From: Paenibacillus flagellatus | GTDB taxonomy: Bacteria; Bacillota; Bacilli; Paenibacillales; NBRC-103111 | Assembly (NCBI RefSeq): GCF_003217775.1 | Contig: NZ_QJVJ01000006.1 | Coordinates: 310,001-374,000, forward strand | DNA length: 64,000 bases | Direction: 5' to 3' | Part shown: positions 56,695 to 64,000 of the stretch, piece by piece | Layout: every line of letters begins with the position of its first letter | Position numbering within the stretch: the first letter of the stretch is position 1 | Notes under the pieces: model-generated | The model's input: only the letters and a program-made list of their open reading frames with translations | The model's database searches: none | Told to the model about the DNA's origin: nothing | Position numbers and translations under genes: made by a program

Positions 56695-58581
56695 TTACGA
56701 AACCGTGACGCTTTTTTCGCGACCGAAGCTTCTCGCTTCCTGCAGGTAGGTCGAATGCCACAGCCCGAAAATGTAAACGGCCCACAGCAGCCGCGAATAG
56801 TCGCCTTGGCCGCTCTGATGCTGCTTGACCATCCGCTCCACCTCGGACAGCTCCAGTACATGGCCGATGCCGCTGGCGCGAATTTGCTCCAGCAGCTCGC
56901 CGCCTCTCGGCCCTTTCAGCCAGTCGCGGAGCGGAACCGGGAAGCCGAGCTTCGGCCGGTTCAGGATGAAATCCGGAATGATGCCTTCCATCGCCTTCCG
57001 GAAAATATACTTCGTCGTCCCGCCGCCGAGCCGGTAATCGGTCGGAACGGTACGGGCGAATTCGAACAGCTCCTTGTCGAGAAACGGAACGCGCAGCTCG
57101 ATCGAATGCGCCATCGTCATTTTGTCGGCTTTCATGAGAATGTCGCCGGGCATCCACAAGTTCATGTCGATGTACTGCATGCGCGTTACCGGATCGAGGT
57201 GCTTCGTCTTCGCATAGTAATCGCCGGCCACCTGCCACGGATCGCGGTACGAGCGCAGCAGCTCCCGGTCGTAGCGGACGAGCGCCGCCTTGGCGTCCTC
57301 GGTATACAGCTTGGCGTTGCCGAGGAAGCGCTCCTCGAGCGGCGTCGTGGCGCGCAGCAGGTAGTTGCGTCCGGTCATGCCGCCCGGCAGCAGGCGGGCG
57401 ATGCCGTGCAGCAGCCGCTTGAGCGGCAGCGGCAGCCACGCCAGCGGACGAAGCGCAAGCGGCTCGCGGTAAATGCGGTAGCCGCCGAACAGCTCGTCGG
57501 CGCCTTCGCCGGAGAGTACGACGGTGACGTGCTGACGCGCCAGCTGCGCGACGTGATACAGCGCGATCGCCGATGGGTCGGCGACGGGCTCGTCCTGATG
57601 CCATACCGCCTTCGGCACCGTGTCGAAGTAGTCGCGCTCGGTAATGATTTTCGCGAAATGCTGCGTCCCGAGCGCCGCCGCCGTCTCCTTGGCGATGACC
57701 GTCTCGTTGTTCGGCCCCTCGAAGCCGACGGAGAACGTGCGGATCGGCTCGATCGCCCGCATGTGTGCGGCGATGGCGGTCGAATCGATGCCGCTCGACA
57801 GGAAGCAGCCGCGCTCCACGTCGCTGTGCATATGGTGGATGACCGAGTCCTTCAGCTTGGCGCGCAGCTCCTCCACCATGTCGCCGAACGGCCGCTGGAC
57901 CGGCGCGAACATCGGATCCCAATACCGGTTCAGCTTCATGGCGCCGTCCTGCGTTACCGTCACGGTATGCGCCGGGGGCAGCTTCATGATGCCCTCGAAC
58001 ATCGTGTTCGGCTCCGGCACGTATTGGAACGTCAAATATTGCAGCAGGCTTTCGTCGCGCAAGCGGCGCTCGACGCCTTCGACGGTCAGCAAGCTTTTGA
58101 TTTCCGAGGCGAACAAAAACCGCTTGCCGTCATGCGCGTAGTAAAACGGCTTGATCCCGAAATGGTCCCGCGCCCCGAACAGCTTCCTGCGCTTCCGGTC
58201 CCAGATGACGAAGCCGAACATGCCGCGCAAATGCTTGACGCAATCCTCGCCGTATTCCTCGTACAAGTGTACGATAACCTCCGTGTCGGTATGCGTCCGG
58301 AACCGGTGCCCCTGTGCGAGCAGCCGTTCCCGAAGCGGCTGGTAATTGTAGATTTCGCCGTTGAACACGATCCAGACGGACTCGTCCTCGTTGCACAGCG
58401 GCTGGTGCCCTTCCTTCAGATCGATGATGGAGAGCCGGCGGAAGCCGAGGCCTACGCCCGGATCCGTCCACGTCCCCGTATCGTCGGGACCGCGGTGGTG
58501 AATGACGTCCATCATCGCCTCGAGCGAAGCGGCGGGAACTTCTCTATGATCAAAGTACAACATGCCGGTTATGCCGCACAT
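56695..58581 (-). CDS. asnB: Asparagine synthetase (glutamine-hydrolysing)
   Basis: A 628-residue class-II amidotransferase enzyme. The N-terminal glutaminase domain begins MCGITG with catalytic Cys2 and has RLSIIDL and FNGEIYNY; the synthase domain (from about residue 235) carries the PP-loop GCFLSSGIDSTAIA and SGEGADELFGGY. Reaction: aspartate + glutamine + ATP to asparagine, glutamate, AMP and PPi. Length fits the AsnB/AsnO type of Bacilli. The ATG at 58581 follows GAAAGGAC. An extended -10 promoter lies about 55 bases upstream; I saw no T-box. Confidence 0.92.
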   Translation of the reverse strand: MCGITGMLYFDHREVPAASLEAMMDVIHHRGPDDTGTWTDPGVGLGFRRLSIIDLKEGHQPLCNEDESVWIVFNGEIYNYQPLRERLLAQGHRFRTHTDTEVIVHLYEEYGEDCVKHLRGMFGFVIWDRKRRKLFGARDHFGIKPFYYAHDGKRFLFASEIKSLLTVEGVERRLRDESLLQYLTFQYVPEPNTMFEGIMKLPPAHTVTVTQDGAMKLNRYWDPMFAPVQRPFGDMVEELRAKLKDSVIHHMHSDVERGCFLSSGIDSTAIAAHMRAIEPIRTFSVGFEGPNNETVIAKETAAALGTQHFAKIITERDYFDTVPKAVWHQDEPVADPSAIALYHVAQLARQHVTVVLSGEGADELFGGYRIYREPLALRPLAWLPLPLKRLLHGIARLLPGGMTGRNYLLRATTPLEERFLGNAKLYTEDAKAALVRYDRELLRSYRDPWQVAGDYYAKTKHLDPVTRMQYIDMNLWMPGDILMKADKMTMAHSIELRVPFLDKELFEFARTVPTDYRLGGGTTKYIFRKAMEGIIPDFILNRPKLGFPVPLRDWLKGPRGGELLEQIRASGIGHVLELSEVERMVKQHQSGQGDYSRLLWAVYIFGLWHSTYLQEARSFGREKSVTVS

Positions 58582-58636
58582 ACGTCCAGTCCTTTCTCCG
58601 ATACGATGCGTTGCCGCATCGGGTCAACATTGTTCC

Positions 58637-58642
58637 AGTATA
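58637..58642 (-). promoter_or_regulatory. Extended -10 promoter element of the asparagine synthetase gene
   Basis: On the minus strand TGGTATACT gives an extended -10 (TGn plus TATACT), about 55 bases before the start at 58581. A small GATGCG/CGCATC hairpin lies in the leader. The rest of the gap 58643-58842 shows no gene. Confidence 0.45.
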
Positions 58643-58842
58643 CCATAACTTGGACCGATTTCGAAGAAAGGCCGGACGGCGAATTGACGCGCCTGAGGCT
58701 GCGGCGAGGGGAATGGTGCGGTGAGCGTGGCGGATGGCGCGAATATGGTGCGTTTGTGCTTTATTTCGCGGAATAGGCTGCGCCCGGCTTCGAATAAGGT
58801 ACAAATGTTTCATTATTTCGGCCGAGCGGCGCAATCCCCATC

Positions 58843-58891
58843 AAAAAAAGACGGCCGCCCTTCGTTCGTTCCCGAACGTTGGGTCGACCGC
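58843..58891 (-). terminator. Terminator of the second Gfo/Idh/MocA gene
   Basis: On the minus strand GCGGTCGACCC and GGGCGGCCGT pair (one G-U, one mismatch) and are followed by TTTTTTT. It lies right after the stop at 58900. Confidence 0.75.
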
Positions 58892-58899
58892 CGCTTGCC

Positions 58900-59961
58900 T
58901 CAATCGAGCCGGACTTCCCGCCCGGTTTGGGCGGACTCGTAAATCGCGCTCAATATTTTAATCATGTCGACGCCCTGCTCCGGCACGAAGATCGGCTCCG
59001 CGCGCCCCCGGACGACGTCGACGAAATGGTCGATGTTGTTTTTGTGTCCGCCCGAGTCCTTCGGCAGCTGCGGAATGACGTTGCAGAGCGTCCCGTCGAT
59101 CTCGGTGAACAGCTTGAGGTCGTCGTTGAACAGGTTGAAGCCCGCTTTCGTGCCGCGCAGCTCGACAAACCGTCCTTCCGACTCGACGTTCGAAGCCCAG
59201 CTGAACTCGATTTGCAGCGTCGCTCCGTTCTCGAACCGAATGAAGCCCGTCGCCAAATCCTCCACGTCGAACGTGCCGTTATCCTGCTTGGTGCCGAACG
59301 CGCTGTGGACCGAATCGGACTTGTCGTCGTTGGCGAACTTCGTATAGACCGAGCCGCTGACGGAAACCGGCCGCGGGCTGCCCATAATCCAAATCGCCAG
59401 GTCGATCATGTGGACGCCCAAATCGATAAGCGGTCCGCCCCCGGACAGCTCCTTCGTCGTGAACCAGCCGCCCTTGCCCGGGATGCCCCGGCGGCGCAGC
59501 CAGCCGCACCGGCCGGTGTAGACGTCGCCCATATGCCCGTTTTCGACGTACGAACGCAAAAACTGCGAAACCGGGCGATACCGATTGTTGCGCATCACCA
59601 TGAGCACCTTGCCGCTCGCTTTGGCCGCTTCGGCCATTTTTACCGCTTCCGACGGATTGATCGCGTCCGGCTTTTCGCAGAATACGTGCTTGCCCGACTC
59701 CAATGCGGCCACGGATACTTCCGAATGATACAAGTTCGGCGTGCAGACGTTGACGACGTCGATATCGTCGCGCGCGATCAATTCGCGGTAATCCTCGTAG
59801 ACGTCCGGAATGCCGTGCTCGTCCGCAATTTTCTGTGCCCCGGCCCGGTATGCGTCGCAGACGGCGACGATCTCGACCTCGGGGTTGGCCAGCCAAGCCG
59901 GCAAATGGATGCTTCTGAAAATGTTGCCTGTTCCGACGACGCCGATTCGCAGCTTTTGCAT
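58900..59961 (-). CDS. Gfo/Idh/MocA-family oxidoreductase
   Basis: A 353-residue NAD(P)-dependent dehydrogenase with Rossmann start IGVVGTGNIFRSIHLPAW, Lys in EKPDAINPSEAV (near residue 95) and HMIDLAIW in the C-terminal domain. I chose the ATG at 59961, with AAAGGTGG close upstream; an ATG at 59982 contains that site. Nearby ThuA and isomerase genes suggest a role in keto-sugar metabolism. Confidence 0.88.
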   Translation of the reverse strand: MQKLRIGVVGTGNIFRSIHLPAWLANPEVEIVAVCDAYRAGAQKIADEHGIPDVYEDYRELIARDDIDVVNVCTPNLYHSEVSVAALESGKHVFCEKPDAINPSEAVKMAEAAKASGKVLMVMRNNRYRPVSQFLRSYVENGHMGDVYTGRCGWLRRRGIPGKGGWFTTKELSGGGPLIDLGVHMIDLAIWIMGSPRPVSVSGSVYTKFANDDKSDSVHSAFGTKQDNGTFDVEDLATGFIRFENGATLQIEFSWASNVESEGRFVELRGTKAGFNLFNDDLKLFTEIDGTLCNVIPQLPKDSGGHKNNIDHFVDVVRGRAEPIFVPEQGVDMIKILSAIYESAQTGREVRLD

Positions 59962-60046
59962 AAGTCCACCTTTCCTGTCCATAAATTTCCTTCGTCCCCA
60001 TTATCGGCGCTCCGCCCCATGAAAACAAGTTGAAAATAAGCGGATC

Positions 60047-60087
60047 GGAAAAGGAAAGCGGGGCGCACCCCGAAAGTGCGCCCCGCT
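60047..60087 (-). terminator. Terminator of the SLH surface protein gene
   Basis: AGCGGGGCGCA and TGCGCCCCGCT form an 11-bp perfect stem, followed on the minus strand by TTCCTTTTCC. It lies 16 bases after the stop at 60103. Confidence 0.85.
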
Positions 60088-60102
60088 CGTCCCGTACGGC
60101 CG

Positions 60103-63100
60103 TTAGTTCATGAACCCGACATGCTGCAGCAGCCGTTTCAACATAACGGCCGCCTGCGCCCGGGAAGCGGACCCGGACGGATCGAACCGCCCGCCGTCCG
60201 TGCCGTTCATGATCCCCGCCCGCACGACTTGTCCGACGGCCTCTTGCGCCCAGCCGGAAATGTTCGAGGCGTCCGCGAAGCCGTCCGACGAATCGGCTGC
60301 GGCACGTTCCTCGCCCGATTTCCCGATCATGGCCAGGACGCGGGATACGATGACGGCCATCTGCTCGCGGGAGATCGGCGCGTTCGGATCGAAGCGGCCG
60401 TCTCCCGTGCCGGTCACCAGCCCTTTGCGGGCGGCGGCGTTTACCGCGCCGGCAAACCAGTCGTCTGCGGATACGTCATCGAACCCGGAGGAAGCCGTCT
60501 TTTCCCGCGACATGCCCAGCGCCCGCACGAGAAGTCCGGCGAATTCGGCGCGGGTGACGCCCCGGTCCGGCTCGAAGCGCTCCGCGCTCGTGCCTTGCAC
60601 GACCAGCTTGGACGCGAGCAGCTCGATGTCCGATTGCGCCCAGTGGCCGTTCAAATCCGCGAAGGACTTTTTCCCGACGTTGACGACGGAGTAGACGCTG
60701 TTGCCTTGACGCATCAGCTTGACCGCGGTTTTGCCGTCCATCGTCTCGAACACCGCCGGTACGAACGCCATCTCGTTCGTAACCGGGTCGAACCATACCG
60801 CCGTCGCTTCCGAAGCGTCCACCGCCATCGTCAGCACGATCGTCCGGGTGACGTAGTCGTCGCCGAAGTCGTCGATTCGCTGCCGGTCCTGCTCGTTATC
60901 GGTGCCGACCGAAACGTGAAACTCCACCGGCTCGGTCAACAGCTTGGCTCCCGATTGGGCCGCGATCGCGGCGGCATCGCGGGAGCGGGATTCGCTCGAT
61001 TTCTCGATCGTGACCGTAATGGTCAGTTCGCTCGGATCGACGCCTAACCGGCTCGCCCACGTTTGGACGTCCAGCAGTCCGACCGGGAGGTCGTAGCTCG
61101 CGCTGCCGCTTACGATCGAAACGATGCCGTCGGCATACCGTTGTCCGAGCGTTTGCCAGGCGTCCGCCGGAAAATCGACTTTGGCGTTAACGGCTCCTTT
61201 CAGGTCGACCACGACCGTGTTCGATTCTTCTTGCTGCGCCTGCTTGAAGGCGTCGGTCAGCTTCGCGCCGTCCAGTTTCGCAACCGAATACGTTTTGCCT
61301 CCGGACGATTCGTTCTTGACGTCCGGGACGTACGTGCCGGGTACGGCTTTCGGATCGCCTGACGGACTTGGCGTGCCGCCTGCCGGGCCACCGGGAGCGC
61401 TCGGACCCGAGGGGCTTGAACCACCGGGGCTGGTGCCCGGATCCGTTCCCGTCTGCTCCGCGGCGTACGCTTTTTCCGTTTTCAAGCTTTCCACGAAGCC
61501 GGTTTTCGTTACCGTCGCGAACAACGATCCTGCTTCCGCGCCCAATTGGCCGATCTCGAAGACGACTGATTCGCCGGCGGCTTTCTTCTCGGCGAACGGG
61601 TACGGAATGGCGGCGGTCCGATACAGCTTGACCGTATCTCCGGCGCCAAGTCCGATAACCGTGACGGAATCGTTTGCTTGGCGGTTGTTTTGCACGACGA
61701 TGCGATCGGCCGAGATGGCGGAAGCGTACGTTTTATCCGTAATCGGAATCAAAGCGGGTGCGCTCTCGGACGTTCCGTTCGTCGCGTACACCCCGATATA
61801 AGCCGCGCCGCCCGGAATCGGCGTGTTCATCGGAAGCTGGGCGTAAGAGCGCGGAGAATACGCCTTCACTTTCGCATGCAAGATGCTCCTCAGCTTATTG
61901 CCGCTTTCGTCCAAGAAATAAACGTTAAAGCTGCCTTCACTAGAAGAAAAGAACCAGTTCAAGCCCCCGCCCAGCTCTCCGCCATCCCCATCCTCGTCGT
62001 CCATAGAGATGGCATACGGTGTCGGCAGAGCTGGGTTGGTAGCTATCGGTTGCAACTTTTCGGAAGACGTCTGGTCGACAACGTTAACAAGGGAATTCGC
62101 GTAATCAAGGTTCCCCGAATCTCCGAACCGGTCGAACGGGACAACACTTAAAGCGAATGTCCCGGCAGGCATCTGTTCGAAAGGAATCGATAGTTCGTAA
62201 GGATAAACGCCGCCTTTATTTACGGAAATTGGAGTCTCCATTCGAAGCACTTCGTAACCTTCGCCCAAAAAAACGACCCTGTAGCCTTCGATCCCATCCT
62301 CGCTGTAGCTTGGGTTCCACGTCAGTTTGGGCGAAATAACGCCTCGGGCGGGATTTTGATCGACATACTTTAATGATTTCGGTTGAGTATACGGAACATC
62401 CCACAGCGATTTCACCAGCCCGGTAGCGCTCTCGCCGTATTCGTTTTTGGCAAACACTCCGATTTTCACTGCACCTGCCGGTACAGGGGTATGGCGGACC
62501 ATGTACGGAATATAACCCATACCAAAGGGAGTCGGTTGAAACGTACCGATCTTCTCCGTCTCAAGCACAGGCCTAATCCGTTCGTCGGCTTCGTTCAAGA
62601 AATACAAGATATAGGACGTTGTCCGGCTTTCGTCATAAGCCCAGAACCATTGCAGCGGTCCTCCGACAAACCCGGCCTCAGGATCTTCATCTCGAAAAGT
62701 TAACATCTGGGAGAACGGTCCATACGTCGGTGCCCCAGGCACTCCGATCGAACTGGAAACAGGTTCCCCCGTTACGTTGTCGGCGATTTGCACGAAGTCG
62801 ATCTTGGAATCGTATCCCCCGTCGAACCGTTTATATTTGAGCGCCACGTAAGCCGCAGTCGGAGCGGTCTTCTCTCCAATCGCCAACATCCTTTCGTTTC
62901 GGTCTTCATTCATGGGGGCGCTGGCAACTTTCGAGCCAAGTATTAGGCCGTCGCGATCCGCAAAGTAGGCTTCTATATGGGTAAAGGCCAAGTTTTCCTG
63001 CATCTCTCTCCAATATAGTTTGAGATCAAATGCGCCGCGTCTAGCGTTTTCGTCTTCCAGCTTTAAGTTTAGAACCCCGACCTGCAGTGGAAAGGACGGG

Positions 63101-63247
63101 TCAATCAGAGGCACGACCAACGGCGTTTCGCTTTCGCCTTTGTCATTCTTCGAGTAAATGCCGAAAAAGCGCGCACCTTCAGCAATTACTTTGCCGTTTA
63201 CCGAATAAACCGGGTCCTGCGTTTGGGAATTTCGGCAATGGCCTCTC
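60103..63247 (-). CDS. SLH-domain surface protein, downstream part (after apparent frameshift)
   Basis: About 1,040 codons in one frame that continue, one base out of phase, from the open frame at 63198-64000. Several repeats share an FN3-like pattern (IYFLDE...NKL...PxxGAxYIGVYAKNxxGES), followed by a Pro/Ser-rich linker (GTDPGTSPGGSSP), a domain with VAKLDGAKLTDAFKQAQ, and three SLH domains at the C-terminus (about the last 175 residues: ADLNGHWAQ, GFDDVSADDWFAG, GFADASNISGWAQ). SLH domains anchor proteins to cell-wall secondary polymers. There is no credible start at the head of this frame; residues such as VNGKVIAEGARFFGIYSKN directly continue the repeat begun in the other frame. Either a real frameshift or a sequencing error. 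Confidence 0.82.
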
Positions 63248-64000
63248 CTAACTTGTTTTTATGCTCGTCCAAAAAATAGATGACGTAATGTGTAATGAAT
63301 CGTTCGTCGAAAGGCTTAGTCCAACTCAACTTCAATGCGCTTGAAATGAATTGCCCCCACGACGGCGATTGGCTCGGAATCCGATTAGCCGGGCTGTCCT
63401 GACGCAGCGCCTCCAACGAATCGTATTTTACCAGCGTTTGATTGTTAGGATGGAACAAGTAGACCTTATCCGTTCCTTGCCGTTGCATCAATGTGGAAGC
63501 CTCGTACTCGAATTCTTTGGCCCCCGTCTCCCGGTTGTATACAGCGAATGCCGTATACACCCGATCCTCGTCGGCGAACAAGGTCATGTAGTCGCTATGA
63601 CTGCCGGTCTCCCGCAAATCGACGGCATTCAAGGACTGATTGCCCCAGTACAGCGTGTCGCCGAACTTCGACAATCGCTGCCCTCTATATAAGGTAGAGG
63701 TTTGTGCCGTAACCGCTCCGGTAGCGGCATCGATTTTCAAAACGCGATCCATCGTGCCGACATAAAGCGATTGGGACGGCTCGTCCAGCAACAGATCGAA
63801 CGTTGGCTGGCCGTTGGCCAGAGCCGTCACGACCGTGTCTTGGCCCGACATCAAATGGTACTTGCGGATTTCGGACGAACCCGCGTAATAGATGTCCTCC
63901 GAGCCGACGGCCATCGTGGTCCATGTGCCGTTCAACCGGTACTCGTATACGTCCCCCGCTACCGTCGTGCCGTTCGAAGTGTCGAATGCGGCAACCGTCC
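63198..64000 (-). CDS. SLH-domain surface protein, upstream part (5' end outside window)
   Basis: The frame is open from the window edge to a TAA at 63198-63200, about 267 codons. It contains propeller-like elements (TMAVGSEDIYYAGSSEIRKY, VYAFAVYNRETGAKEFEY-like AVYNRETGAKEFEYEAS, LYVGTMDRVLKIDAATGAV) and then the beginning of an FN3-like repeat (LKLSWTKPFDERFITHYVIYFLDE) that breaks off in a short Arg-rich nonsense tail (KRRTRFIR). The repeat is completed in the -1 frame downstream. The N-terminus, presumably with a signal peptide, lies beyond the window. Confidence 0.8.
   Translation of the reverse strand, partial: TVAAFDTSNGTTVAGDVYEYRLNGTWTTMAVGSEDIYYAGSSEIRKYHLMSGQDTVVTALANGQPTFDLLLDEPSQSLYVGTMDRVLKIDAATGAVTAQTSTLYRGQRLSKFGDTLYWGNQSLNAVDLRETGSHSDYMTLFADEDRVYTAFAVYNRETGAKEFEYEASTLMQRQGTDKVYLFHPNNQTLVKYDSLEALRQDSPANRIPSQSPSWGQFISSALKLSWTKPFDERFITHYVIYFLDEHKNKLGEAIAEIPKRRTRFIR

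Noticed and set aside
54583-58776. A 1,397-codon open frame on the plus strand
   Set aside because: It runs antisense across four well-supported minus-strand genes and their gaps. Composition is Arg/His/Asp-rich with no domain, as expected for the shadow frame of GC-rich genes.

Overview
The window looks like a chromosomal segment of a GC-rich, endospore-forming member of the Paenibacillaceae (Paenibacillus/Cohnella-like). Pointers are GerA/Ger(x)C germination genes with a sigma-G-type promoter, an S-layer-homology (SLH) surface protein, YmaF, a Fur-controlled FecCD-type iron uptake operon, LplB/LplC/LipO-type sugar transport genes with AraC-type regulators carrying extracellular sensor domains, strong AGGAGG ribosome binding sites, frequent TTG/GTG starts, and many hairpin-plus-U-tract terminators. 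I saw no rRNA, tRNA, CRISPR array, transposase or phage gene. The genus is an inference from gene content only.

Layout. 1-5.9 kb (minus): spore genes, namely a partial Ger(x)C lipoprotein, GerA, and a large beta-propeller/collagen-like protein. 6.4-14 kb (minus): an operon of two sugar-type permeases, a binding lipoprotein, an amidohydrolase and a Rieske protein, headed by an AraC/sensor regulator. 14-29.2 kb (minus): a glycan-use region with a 1,882-residue secreted multidomain protein, a cytoplasmic toroid-like enzyme, two solute-binding lipoproteins without permeases, a YesN-type response regulator and a second sensor-AraC regulator. 29.4-34.5 kb (minus): a tightly coupled sulfonate-type ABC transporter with an FAD oxidase and an acyl-CoA-dehydrogenase-like flavoprotein, divergent from an HxlR regulator. 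35.2-40.9 kb: a secreted DUF4855 protein converging on a secreted heparinase II/III-like protein. 41.1-41.4 kb: a short inverted-repeat element inside a duplicated terminator. 41.4-47.7 kb: a chemoreceptor, a Gfo/Idh/MocA oxidoreductase and an iron-siderophore uptake operon under a near-perfect Fur box. 47.8-53 kb (plus): a membrane protein, a NarL-type two-component system, and a GntR DNA-binding domain fused to a solute-binding domain. 53-60 kb (minus): YmaF, a sugar isomerase/epimerase, ThuA, DUF456, a HAD phosphatase, asparagine synthetase and a second Gfo/Idh/MocA enzyme. 60.1-64 kb (minus): an SLH surface protein running off the window, with an apparent frameshift.

How it fits together: most of the window appears devoted to sensing, breaking down and importing complex glycans or glycosides. 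Secreted CBM32/FN3/LamG and heparinase-like proteins would act outside the cell, lipoproteins capture products, AraC and response-regulator proteins control expression, and dehydrogenases, an isomerase and ThuA process sugars inside. Substrates are inferred, not shown. The most unusual items are the GntR-solute-binding fusion, the propeller-collagen spore-type protein, the amidohydrolase/Rieske pair inside a sugar-transporter operon, the inverted-repeat element with a duplicated terminator, and the frameshift in the SLH gene.
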